Positions 7,151-13,082 are shown, numbered from the stretch's first letter. The stretch is DNA of 13,082 nucleotides from an uncultured Collinsella sp. (GCA_900554455.1 USHT01000011.1:1-13082); one strand, 5' to 3'. The notes: generated by a model not told the origin, from the letters alone. Program-made: numbers and translations.

Positions 7151-7208
7151 GCAGCGCAACAGCAACTAGGTGCGACCGCGCCATGGCATCACGAAAGGAG
7201 CCACCAAC

Positions 7209-7277
7209 ATGAAGAACACAATGAAGTCTCTCAACAACTGGTGGTGGCGTGATGCGAATACGATCGGTCGACAGTGA
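7209..7277 (+). CDS. Tryptophan leader peptide (22 residues with WWW)
   Basis: A 22-codon frame opens at ATG 7209, eight bases after AAAGGAG, and ends at TGA 7275-7277. It has three consecutive Trp codons (TGG at 7239-7247) in the context NNWWWRD. Its likely role is to sense charged tRNA-Trp: a ribosome that stalls at the Trp codons changes the folding of the RNA just downstream. Everything expected of an attenuation leader is present: a good ribosome binding site, short length, clustered cognate codons, a stop just before the second arm of a stem, and an intrinsic terminator 37 bases later. Corynebacterial and streptomycete trp leaders have comparable WWW runs. What is odd is the gene downstream, an ECF importer S component instead of trpE. 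The peptide itself probably has no other function. Confidence 0.9.
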   Translation: MKNTMKSLNNWWWRDANTIGRQ

Positions 7278-7344
7278 GTCCCTCACGCCTGTTTTTGCGC
7301 TCTAGGTGATTGGAAGGCCTCCGGTTTCGACCGGGGGCCTTTTT
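7246..7344 (+). promoter_or_regulatory. Transcription attenuator (trp-type) controlling the ECF operon
   Basis: Competing pairings can be drawn. Stem 1:2 is GGCGTGA (7246-7252, overlapping the third Trp codon) with TCACGCC (7283-7289). Stem 2:3 joins 7283-7286 to 7306-7309, with flanking pairs 7279-7281/7312-7314 and 7289-7290/7304-7305; it abuts the terminator base. Stem 3:4 is the terminator (7314-7341). A further long-range option is 7264-7271 with 7327-7334 (CGGTCGA with TCGACCG, plus a G-T pair). A ribosome stalled at the Trp codons would block arm 1 and leave arm 2 free; one reaching the stop codon would mask 7264-7290 and let the terminator form. Which antiterminator is used cannot be decided by eye. 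Confidence 0.82.
7314..7344 (+). terminator. Attenuator terminator with TTCG loop
   Basis: A 12-pair stem (7314-7325 with 7330-7341, one G-T pair) closes a TTCG tetraloop and runs into a tract of five T (7340-7344). It is a well-formed intrinsic terminator, 77 bases before the S component start and inside its leader. Confidence 0.92.
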
Positions 7345-7421
7345 CTATCTCGAGCCCGATTGCATTCGTATCACGCGCCTCCGTTTTTCTCTTGCACTCC
7401 CATTCCGAAAGGATTTTCACC

Positions 7422-7994
7422 ATGTCTCAGAACACCACCGCCACCCAGCCCCGCACCGTCCAGACCGCCGACCGCGGCAAACTCGATATCCGCGCCCTCG
7501 TCCTGCTCGCCATCCTGCTCGCCGCCGGCTTCATCCTCAACTTCACCGTCGGCAAGGCCATCTCAGGCATCTCGGGCGGCATGATCAGCCCCGAGTTCAT
7601 CATCTCGGCCTTCTGCCTCACCATCCTGGTCGTTCGCCCCAACATCGGCCAGGCGCTCGTCATTGGCCTCATCTCGGCTGCCGTAATCCAGATCACCACC
7701 ACTTCGCCGTTCGTCGATTTTGCCGCCGAGGGCATCGCCGCCATGCTCATGGCCGGCATCGTCAACGCCGCCGGCAAGAACGGTCAGGTCAAGCCCGCGA
7801 TCGCCATTGTCGCAACCTTCCTGACCACCTTTGTCTCCGGCGTCATCTTCATGGTCATCAAGATGGCCATGCTCGGCGTGGTAGGCGAGCTCGCCGCCGC
7901 CATGCTGCCCGTCGTCGCCATGACCGCCGTCTTTAACGCCATTCTGGTCGGCGCCCTCTACCTGCCCATCCAGAAGGCCCTTAGGCTCAACTAA
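7422..7994 (+). CDS. TrpP-like ECF transporter S component, probable tryptophan
   Basis: This 190-residue hydrophobic protein is the presumed substrate-binding S component of an energy-coupling-factor importer. After a polar N-terminus of about 23 residues it has about six hydrophobic segments, beginning ALVLLAILLAAGFIL (about 26-40) and ending with NAILVGALYLPIQKAL. The SPEF block at about 59-62 and RPNIGQALVIGLISA further on resemble the KPD and later segments of TrpP-type transporters. The start is the ATG at 7422, with GAAAGGA eight bases upstream. The upstream leader has three Trp codons and an attenuator, which is the strongest evidence for tryptophan as substrate. The ATPase and EcfT genes follow downstream, after 211 bases containing palindromes. 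The S component role is confident from context; the substrate is inferred, and an indole-related compound cannot be excluded. Confidence 0.8.
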   Translation: MSQNTTATQPRTVQTADRGKLDIRALVLLAILLAAGFILNFTVGKAISGISGGMISPEFIISAFCLTILVVRPNIGQALVIGLISAAVIQITTTSPFVDFAAEGIAAMLMAGIVNAAGKNGQVKPAIAIVATFLTTFVSGVIFMVIKMAMLGVVGELAAAMLPVVAMTAVFNAILVGALYLPIQKALRLN

Positions 7995-8000
7995 CCCGCT

Positions 8001-8100
8001 CGGCTTTACGAGCCACCCCATCTTGGCGTTCATTCGTCGCTCGCGTACCCAAGTACGCTTCGCTCCTCTTTCGCGCCAACCTGGGGCTCTCCTAAAGCCG
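8001..8100. repeat. Long REP-like palindrome between S component and ATPase genes
   Basis: The arms pair in blocks: CGGCTTTA (8001-8008) with TAAAGCCG (8093-8100), GAG/CTC (8010-8012 with 8087-8089), CCCCA with TGGGG (8016-8020 with 8082-8086), TTGGCG with CGCCAA (8023-8028 with 8074-8079). The centre contains GCGTAC-CCAA-GTACGC. No T tract follows, so it is not a simple terminator. The modular arms suggest a dispersed intergenic element, which a genome search for other copies would settle. Confidence 0.75.
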
Positions 8101-8143
8101 TCTCCGTGCTTCACCACCAAAGACTGTCCCAAACGACTGACTC

Positions 8144-8187
8144 TTGGGGACGTTCTTAAACAACTGGTCATTTAAGAATGTCCCCAA
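8144..8187. repeat. Second palindrome with alternative arm, upstream of the ATPase gene
   Basis: Bases 8144-8160 and 8171-8187 are complementary over 17 positions with one G-T pair, around a ten-base loop. The outer arm (TTGGGGAC, 8144-8151) can also pair with GTCCCAA at 8126-8132, so two hairpins compete for the same strand. The right arm ends 18 bases before the ATPase ATG, close to its ribosome binding site at 8195-8200. Confidence 0.8.
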
Positions 8188-8205
8188 TGACTATGAAAGG
8201 TATCC

Positions 8206-9957
8206 ATGGAAACGATCATCAACGTCGACGATGTCTCGTTCTCCTATGGCACGCAGACCGAACAGGCGCTCAGCCACATCTCGCTCAGCGTGAACAAGGG
8301 AGATTTCATCGGCATCATCGGGCCCTCGGGCGCCGGCAAGTCCACGCTTGCCGCTTGCCTGTCGGGTGCCGTGCCCCACCACTACACCGGCACGTTCTTT
8401 GGATCCGTCATGGTTGACGGCCACGACACCTGCGAAGCCTCGCTCACCGACGTGTCGCAAATCGTCGGCAGCGTGCTGCAGGATATCGACACGCAGATGG
8501 TCGCCTCGGTCGTCGAGGACGAGATGCTCTTTGGCCTCGAGAACTTTGGCGTTCCCCACGACCAGATCGAGCAGCGCGTGAGCGAAACGCTCGAAACCGT
8601 CGGCATCAGCGACCTGCGCGATCGCGAAATCGCCACCCTCTCGGGCGGACAGAAGCAAAAGGTAGCCATCGCCGCCATCCTCGCCATGCGTCCGCGCGTC
8701 TTGGTTCTCGACGAGCCCACCGCGGCACTCGACCCCGCCAGCTCCACGTTGGTCTTCGAGACGCTGCGTGAGGTAAACCGCGCACTTGGAATTACCATCG
8801 TCGTCGTTGAGCAAAAGGTCGCCCTGCTCTCGGAGTACTGCAACCGCGTGCTCGTGCTCAACCATGGCGAAATCGCGCTGCAGGGCGAGCCACACGAGGT
8901 CTTCGCGCATACCGACGAGCTCCGTGCCATCGGCGTCGACTGCCCTCGCGTCACGCGTATCTTCAATAGCCTCGAGGCCGATGGCCTGGTAAGCGGTACC
9001 CCTTGCTTGGATGTCGATGAGGCCGAGCGCCTGATTTCGGGCATCGTCGACCCCGCACACGCGGCCATCGAAGCCCAGGCGCCCACCGGTTCCCCGCATG
9101 CACCGTCGTTGCGTCCTCATGCCAAGGACGCCGAACCCGTACTCACCTTCGACCATGTTGAGTTTGCCTATCCCAATGGCGGCGCCGCCGTACACGACCT
9201 TAGCCTGACGCTCTATCCTGGCGAGCTCGTGGGCATCGTCGGCCAAAACGGCGCCGGCAAGACTACGCTCACCAAGCTGCTTACGGGCCTGCTTAAGCCT
9301 TCCTCGGGCAGCGTACGCGTTACGGGTCTGGACACTGCCGCGGTCCCCACGAGCCGTATCGCCCGCGAGGTCGCGACCCTCTTCCAAAACCCCGACCGCC
9401 AGATTTGCAAGGATACCGTGCTCGACGAGGTCGCTTTTGGCCTGGAGCTTGCCGGCATCGACCGTGCCGAGGCTCTGCGTCGTGCTCAACTTGTTATCGA
9501 CCGCTTTGGCCTGCCTGCCGATGAGGCACCTTTCTCACTTTCGCGCGGCCAGCGACAAATGGTGGCGCTTGCCTCCGTCGTAGTGGTTGAGCCCAAGATC
9601 GTCGTGCTCGACGAGCCCACGAGCGGCCTTGATTACCGCGAGTGCATGACCGTCATGGAAACGGTGCGCACCATGGCCGAGCGCGGCTGCGCCGTGATTA
9701 TGGTCTGCCACGATATGGAAGTCGTCTCGGATTTTGCCGAGCGCATTGTGGTAATGGCCGACGGTTGCATCCTCGACCGCGGCCGCACGCACGAGCTATT
9801 CTCGAACATCGATCTCATGCGGCGTGCCTACGTGGAGCCTCCCCAGGTTATTGAACTCTCGCGCCGTCTGGCATCTTCCGTCTCGCCCGCTTTTGCGCAG
9901 GTGAGCGAGGTCACCGATGTCGTTCGCATTACCAAGGAGATGGTCCGCCGTGATTAA
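8206..9957 (+). CDS. ECF transporter fused double ATPase (EcfA-EcfA' in one chain)
   Basis: Two ABC ATPase domains are joined in one 583-residue chain and would power the ECF importer at the inner face of the membrane. Domain 1 (about 1-240) has Walker A GPSGAGKST (39-47), Q-loop Q92, signature LSGGQ (145-149) and Walker B VLVLDE (165-170). A linker rich in Ala, Pro and His (about 285-310) leads to domain 2, with Walker A GQNGAGKTT (346-354), Q-loop Q394, signature LSRGQ (445-449) and Walker B VVLDE (466-470). The H-loop is His502 in domain 2, but the aligned residue in domain 1 is Gln203 (VVVEQKV), so the two nucleotide sites are not equivalent. Both catalytic Glu residues (170, 470) are present. 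The ATG at 8206 follows GAAAGG. The EcfT gene overlaps the end by eight bases. Confidence 0.95.
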   Translation: METIINVDDVSFSYGTQTEQALSHISLSVNKGDFIGIIGPSGAGKSTLAACLSGAVPHHYTGTFFGSVMVDGHDTCEASLTDVSQIVGSVLQDIDTQMVASVVEDEMLFGLENFGVPHDQIEQRVSETLETVGISDLRDREIATLSGGQKQKVAIAAILAMRPRVLVLDEPTAALDPASSTLVFETLREVNRALGITIVVVEQKVALLSEYCNRVLVLNHGEIALQGEPHEVFAHTDELRAIGVDCPRVTRIFNSLEADGLVSGTPCLDVDEAERLISGIVDPAHAAIEAQAPTGSPHAPSLRPHAKDAEPVLTFDHVEFAYPNGGAAVHDLSLTLYPGELVGIVGQNGAGKTTLTKLLTGLLKPSSGSVRVTGLDTAAVPTSRIAREVATLFQNPDRQICKDTVLDEVAFGLELAGIDRAEALRRAQLVIDRFGLPADEAPFSLSRGQRQMVALASVVVVEPKIVVLDEPTSGLDYRECMTVMETVRTMAERGCAVIMVCHDMEVVSDFAERIVVMADGCILDRGRTHELFSNIDLMRRAYVEPPQVIELSRRLASSVSPAFAQVSEVTDVVRITKEMVRRD

Positions 9958-10696
9958 CGTCATCGACTACATGCCAAGCGATACGCTACTGCATCGCCTG
10001 AACCCCGTCGTCAAATTGGGCCTCGCCGCCGCCATCATCGTCGGCATCTTCTTGTCCGACACCTACGTGGCGCTGCTGGGCTTTTTGGCACTCACCCTTG
10101 CACTGGGTGCCTATGCCGGCGTCGTCGACCGTCTGCTCGCACTGCTCAAGCTGCTGATTCCGCTCGCGCTCATCATGCTGGTGCTTCAGCTGGCCTTTAT
10201 GCGCGACGGCAACATGGTGTGGGGCTTTATCACCGACACGGGCCTCATTACCGGATCGAAGGCCTGCCTACGCCTGTTGGGCGTGGCGCTGCCACTCATC
10301 CTCATGCTTATGGTGACCAAGCTCAACGACCTCGCCAACGCCTGCGTCGAGGTGCTGCACGTGCCATATCGCTATGCCTTCACCTTTACCACGGCACTGC
10401 GCTTTGTGCCGGTATTTGGCCAGGAAATGAACGCCATCATGGAGGCACAGACTGCACGCGGCGTCGAATACGACACCAAGAACCCCGTCAAGAAACTCAA
10501 GCTTATGCTGCCGCTGTGCGTGCCACTACTTATCTCGAGCGTGGGCAAGACCGATGCCACAGCTTTGGCGGCAGAACAGCGCGGCTTCTATCTGCGTACA
10601 CGCGTCAGCTCGTACAAGCGCTACCCCATCAAGGGCCTGGACATCGCCGTGCTCATCGTCAGCATCGCCCTCATCGCCATCGGCTTCCTGTTCTAG
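9950..10696 (+). CDS. ecfT: ECF transporter transmembrane protein EcfT (CbiQ family)
   Basis: EcfT couples ATP hydrolysis in the ATPases to movement of the S component in the membrane. This 248-residue protein has about five hydrophobic spans (from about 22-35, 38-57, 62-83, 105-122 and a C-terminal span near 232-248). Its cytoplasmic coupling region carries the family's two signature motifs: TARG at 168-171 and a second EQRG at 209-212, where Gln replaces the more usual Ala. I chose the GTG at 9950, which overlaps the ATPase stop by eight bases (translational coupling) and has AAGGAG ten bases upstream. An ATG at 9917 in the same frame would create a 41-base overlap and an N-terminus unlike EcfT. 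The gene ends just before a strong terminator, making it the last gene of the operon. Confidence 0.93.
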   Translation: MINVIDYMPSDTLLHRLNPVVKLGLAAAIIVGIFLSDTYVALLGFLALTLALGAYAGVVDRLLALLKLLIPLALIMLVLQLAFMRDGNMVWGFITDTGLITGSKACLRLLGVALPLILMLMVTKLNDLANACVEVLHVPYRYAFTFTTALRFVPVFGQEMNAIMEAQTARGVEYDTKNPVKKLKLMLPLCVPLLISSVGKTDATALAAEQRGFYLRTRVSSYKRYPIKGLDIAVLIVSIALIAIGFLF

Positions 10697-10725
10697 TTCA
10701 CCACCGACAGCAACTGCCCAACGCA

Positions 10726-10762
10726 AAAGGCCTCGGCTCGTACCAAACGAGCCGAGGCCTTT
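10726..10762. terminator. Bidirectional terminator between the ECF operon and the racemase gene
   Basis: A perfect 16-base inverted repeat (10726-10741 with 10747-10762, loop ACCAA) lies between two convergent genes. On the minus strand it is followed by TTTTGCG, on the plus strand by only TTT within the stem end, so both transcripts can stop here, with the minus side better formed. Confidence 0.88.
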
Positions 10763-10792
10763 ACTGTTTCACCAGATAACCCACCAAAATTA

Positions 10793-10813
10793 ACCTGTCC
10801 CTTTTTGGCAGGT
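10793..10813. repeat. Short inverted repeat just after the racemase stop
   Basis: ACCTG (10793-10797) and CAGGT (10809-10813) form the base of a seven-pair stem (one G-T pair) with an inner loop rich in T. It lies seven bases beyond the racemase stop on the minus strand. It may be a weak extra terminator or a small dispersed palindrome. Confidence 0.4.
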
Positions 10814-10819
10814 CGGAAG

Positions 10820-11566
10820 CTAGAGGCGGTAGGGGGCGCCGCTGCGGATGATGGATTCGCGCACCAGGACATCCATGGCATCGAGGGTGATCTCGGGCAT
10901 CTCTCGATACTTCTGCAGCACCGATAGCTCGGTGCAGGCCAGAATGACACGGTCGCAGCCACTACGAGCGAACTCCCACATCACGCGGTCGAACTTATCC
11001 ATATCGGGCTCACGTCCGGCCTTCACATCATCGTAGATAAGCGACATCACATCGTTCTGACGTTTCTCGCTGGGATAGACAACCTCAACACCCGCAGCCT
11101 CGCATTCGCGGCCGTAAACGCCCGCGCCCACGGTTCCGTCGGTGCCCATAATGCCAATCTTGTGCACCGGCTCGGCCGGCATACTCAGGTTGGGGTCGAA
11201 CTCGCACTCCCCCATCACCGCACCCGCAAGGGCATAGCGCACCGACTCACGCGGCATGTGAATAATCGGCACCTTCGTAAACGACTTGATCTGGTCGTAG
11301 AAGTAGTGCGACGTGTTGCAGGGAATGGCAATGTGCGCACAGCCCAGCGACTCGAGTGCCTGGGCACACTCTTTCATGGTCGCCAGCAGCTTGGCATGCT
11401 CGCCGGTCTTAATGGCAAGCGTGCGGTCGGGCATGGTCGACTTGGAGAGCACCACCATGTCGATATGTTCTTGATCGCAGGCAGCAGCCGTATGACGCAC
11501 CACCTGGTCGTAGTAATACGACGTGGCCTCGGCGCCCATGCCGCCGATAACTCCCAGCTTTTCCAT
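10820..11566 (-). CDS. Aspartate/glutamate racemase family protein (probable aspartate racemase)
   Basis: This enzyme of the Asp/Glu racemase superfamily is cofactor-independent and interconverts L- and D-forms of an acidic amino acid using two cysteines. The N-terminus MEKLGVIGGMGAEATSYYYD is the standard aspartate racemase start, with GGMG at 8-11. The paired catalytic cysteines are C83 in IPCNTSHYFYD and C211 in LACTEL. The 248-residue length is slightly above the family's usual 225-235, with a short insertion near 120-135 (GECEFDPNLSMPAEP). The ATG at 11566 is preceded by AAGGAGG with five-base spacing. A longer frame to 11650 would start inside the terminal hairpin region and is not favoured. 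The gene follows an ATP-grasp ligase resembling D-Asp ligases, which supports aspartate as substrate over glutamate. It has its own possible promoter 85 bases upstream. Confidence 0.9.
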   Translation of the reverse strand: MEKLGVIGGMGAEATSYYYDQVVRHTAAACDQEHIDMVVLSKSTMPDRTLAIKTGEHAKLLATMKECAQALESLGCAHIAIPCNTSHYFYDQIKSFTKVPIIHMPRESVRYALAGAVMGECEFDPNLSMPAEPVHKIGIMGTDGTVGAGVYGRECEAAGVEVVYPSEKRQNDVMSLIYDDVKAGREPDMDKFDRVMWEFARSGCDRVILACTELSVLQKYREMPEITLDAMDVLVRESIIRSGAPYRL

Positions 11567-11588
11567 CGCCGCCTCCTTGGTGACGCTT

Positions 11589-11608
11589 GCGCAATTGCGC
11601 GTATCATA
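11589..11608 (-). promoter_or_regulatory. Candidate promoter of the racemase gene with a palindrome at the start site
   Basis: On the minus strand TATGAT (11603-11608) is a good -10 box, with TTTACA about 15-17 bases upstream as a possible -35. A perfect 12-base palindrome GCGCAATTGCGC (11589-11600) lies directly downstream, covering the expected start of transcription. This would be a natural operator position. It is an interpretation of sequence alone. Confidence 0.5.
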
Positions 11609-11611
11609 CCC

Positions 11612-11641
11612 GCGCCCGCCCGATGTAAACCGGACGGGCGC
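11612..11641 (-). other. GC-rich hairpin between ligase and racemase genes
   Basis: An 11-pair stem with one G-T pair (11612-11622 with 11631-11641) lies just past the ligase stop on the minus strand. No T tract follows, so it probably attenuates or protects the ligase transcript end and is unlikely to be a full terminator. Confidence 0.5.
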
Positions 11642-11650
11642 CGCACTCAT

Positions 11651-12907
11651 CTACTTGTAATACGTCTTGAACAGCTTAAAGTGGCGCAGCTTGGTGTGCC
11701 ACATGCGCAGCCAGCGGTTAAAGACAAAGTCGCCCTTCATAAACGAAGGGTCGGCGCCCTTGCCTTCCTTGTCCAGACGATGCACCTTAGCGCGCAGCTC
11801 GGGATCCTTGACGTACTTGTCGACGACACCCATGGGGACGACCATCCACAGCGCCTCGTCCTGCGCCGTCACAAACTCCGGCTCAAACGGGCGGTTGAAC
11901 ACATACTCGTCCACCACATACTTGGCAACGTTAAAGCCGCTGTTAGTGACGTAGTAGTTGCTGCGACCTTGGCGCGTGTTGAAATCGAAGAACTTAAACG
12001 AGCCGTCGCGCTCGTCGTACTTAACGTCAAAGTTGGAATAGCCCACAAAGTGAAGGTCCTCGAGCAACTTGCGCACGCCGCCCATGAGCTCGTCGTTGGG
12101 CTCGGTGATGATACAGGCGTGGTTGCCGACACCGTGAGGCTGATGCTCCTCGAGCAGCACGTGACCCAGGCACATCATGCGCACCTTGCCATTGCGGTCG
12201 GAATAGCTGGTGAGCACGCGCATGTACTCGTCGTTGCCGGGCACGCGATCCTGCAAGATCAGGTCGTCGGTGTAGCCGCTGGCATACGAGTCGCGAATGA
12301 CCTGTTCCAGCTCGGTACGGTCGGCAATCTCATAGGCCTTTTTCTGGCCCTCGAACTCGTGCTGCCACCACATGATGCCGTCAGAAGGCTTCAGAATCAT
12401 CGGGTAGGGAAAATCGATCTGGTCGAGCACTTCGGCAGGTGCCTCGCCTTTGGCGTTCAGCATCGCCATGGTGAAGGTAAAGGTATGCGGATAGGGCACG
12501 CCATGCTTCTCGCACAGCTCGTAGAAGATCTCCTTCTTCTGACACTGCTCAAGCATGCTGTAGGGCGCGTAGGGAGCGACGATGTTATCCGCCAACTCAT
12601 GGGCGTCCTTGGCTTGAGCCACGAGAGCGACATAGTTGTCGCCACAGCCCACAAGGACAATCGTCTTGTCGGCATGCGATTGGGCAATGCCGTTGACGGT
12701 TTTGAGCATCACGGGCATGGTGTCGATATCCACGTTGGGCGTGTAGTCGATAATCTGGCTGCGGTACGCGGGACCCGTCTGATACTTGCCAAAGACCAGA
12801 CTCTTGACCTGGTACTCCTCGTAGAAGGCGCGCGCCACCGAATAGGCGTTGATGTCGCCACCGAGCAGCACGGGAATGAACTCGCGCTCTGTAAATTGCA
12901 ATGCCAT
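11651..12907 (-). CDS. ATP-grasp ligase, probable peptidoglycan D-aspartate ligase
   Basis: This 418-residue ATP-grasp carboxylate-amine ligase most resembles the D-aspartate ligase type that attaches D-Asp to the side-chain amine of the stem peptide's third residue in lactobacilli and enterococci, forming the cross-bridge. An N-terminal pre-ATP-grasp region (IPVLLGGDINAYSVARAFYE, about 11-30) is followed by the ATP-grasp fold. The nucleotide-binding K173 is in ILKPSDG, and late acidic metal ligands sit at FDVKYDE (from 293) and FFDFNTRQGRSNYY (from 307). The protein lacks a signal peptide and would act in the cytoplasm on UDP-linked or lipid-linked precursors. ATG 12907 has AGGAAG five bases upstream. 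The racemase gene follows 85 bases downstream, a supplier of D-Asp. The substrate is inferred; other ligases of this fold cannot be excluded by eye. Confidence 0.72.
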   Translation of the reverse strand: MALQFTEREFIPVLLGGDINAYSVARAFYEEYQVKSLVFGKYQTGPAYRSQIIDYTPNVDIDTMPVMLKTVNGIAQSHADKTIVLVGCGDNYVALVAQAKDAHELADNIVAPYAPYSMLEQCQKKEIFYELCEKHGVPYPHTFTFTMAMLNAKGEAPAEVLDQIDFPYPMILKPSDGIMWWQHEFEGQKKAYEIADRTELEQVIRDSYASGYTDDLILQDRVPGNDEYMRVLTSYSDRNGKVRMMCLGHVLLEEHQPHGVGNHACIITEPNDELMGGVRKLLEDLHFVGYSNFDVKYDERDGSFKFFDFNTRQGRSNYYVTNSGFNVAKYVVDEYVFNRPFEPEFVTAQDEALWMVVPMGVVDKYVKDPELRAKVHRLDKEGKGADPSFMKGDFVFNRWLRMWHTKLRHFKLFKTYYK

Positions 12908-12963
12908 GGAAACTTCCTATCATGAACTGCCCACACAATGGGCGGTCTTTGCGCAACTGATTT

Positions 12964-12993
12964 ATTCTAGCGTGCCAAGCCGCCGGCGCCCAA
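12964..12993 (-). promoter_or_regulatory. Candidate promoter of the ligase gene
   Basis: On the minus strand TAGAAT (12964-12969) makes a -10 box with TTGGGC (12988-12993) 18 bases upstream. Transcription would start about 50 bases before the ligase ATG. The leader contains a small stem, GCCCA/TGGGC (12929-12933 with 12939-12943). Confidence 0.5.
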
Positions 12994-13066
12994 AGCTCCA
13001 CCGTATCTATGGCAATCGACGTAATCGCCTTGATTATCAACTTCATCCGAACACCTCCCACATTCA

Positions 13067-13082
13067 TCCGCACATGTGCGGA
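13067..13082. repeat. Perfect 16-base palindrome at the window edge
   Basis: TCCGCACATGTGCGGA reads the same on both strands. The window ends exactly at its right end, so it may extend further. It could be a terminator stem of the next gene or an operator for the ligase operon; the adjacent bases outside the window decide this. Confidence 0.7.

Noticed and set aside
5543..7165. Long minus-strand open frame (540 codons) antisense to the surface peptidase
   Set aside because: It is a shadow of the GC-rich coding strand: low-complexity Gly/Val/Leu-rich product, no family, no ribosome binding site, and it runs across the peptidase terminator.
8191..9489. Minus-strand open frame (432 codons) antisense to the fused ATPase
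   Set aside because: The plus-strand frame has all ABC motifs twice; this antisense frame has none and follows the codon-bias shadow pattern.
11162..12925. Long plus-strand open frame (587 codons) antisense to the ligase and racemase genes
   Set aside because: The product is His/Val/Leu-rich and unlike any family, it covers two well-supported genes on the opposite strand, and it has no credible start signal.

Overview
The window looks like chromosomal DNA from a high-GC actinobacterium of the class Coriobacteriia, most likely a Collinsella-type gut commensal. This is inferred from the mix of gene families, codon use rich in GC-ending codons, an LPXTG surface protein and the types of intergenic palindrome; no marker gene is present to prove it. 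Strand use falls in three blocks: minus (1-3661), plus (3760-10696) and minus again (10820-12907). No rRNA, tRNA, CRISPR array or insertion sequence was seen.

Left block (minus strand, read right to left): ribonuclease D, a membrane zinc metallopeptidase of the YugP type, then exodeoxyribonuclease VII large (xseA) and small (xseB, cut by the window edge) subunits. These are ordinary core genes.

Middle block (plus strand): a diacylglycerol-kinase-family lipid kinase is followed 10 bases later by a 30-residue single-pass membrane microprotein and a strong terminator. Next is a large secreted C69 (PepD-type) peptidase with a signal peptide, an exposed N-terminal cysteine nucleophile, a PEQPGT-repeat stalk and an LPTTG sortase anchor.

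The most interesting part is 7101-10696. A promoter with an extended -10 box drives a leader that encodes a 22-residue peptide with three consecutive Trp codons. The leader ends in an intrinsic terminator that can compete with alternative pairings, which is the layout of ribosome-mediated tryptophan attenuation. The gene it controls is not a biosynthetic trp gene. It is a TrpP-like membrane S component, followed by a fused double ABC ATPase and an EcfT protein. Together they form an energy-coupling-factor (ECF) importer, presumably for tryptophan. Two REP-like palindromes separate the S component from the ATPase gene.

Right block (minus strand): an ATP-grasp ligase resembling peptidoglycan D-aspartate ligases lies upstream of an aspartate/glutamate-family racemase. 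The natural reading is that the racemase makes D-Asp and the ligase adds it to peptidoglycan precursors as the cross-bridge. A bidirectional terminator separates this pair from the ECF operon, and a perfect 16-base palindrome sits at the right edge of the window.
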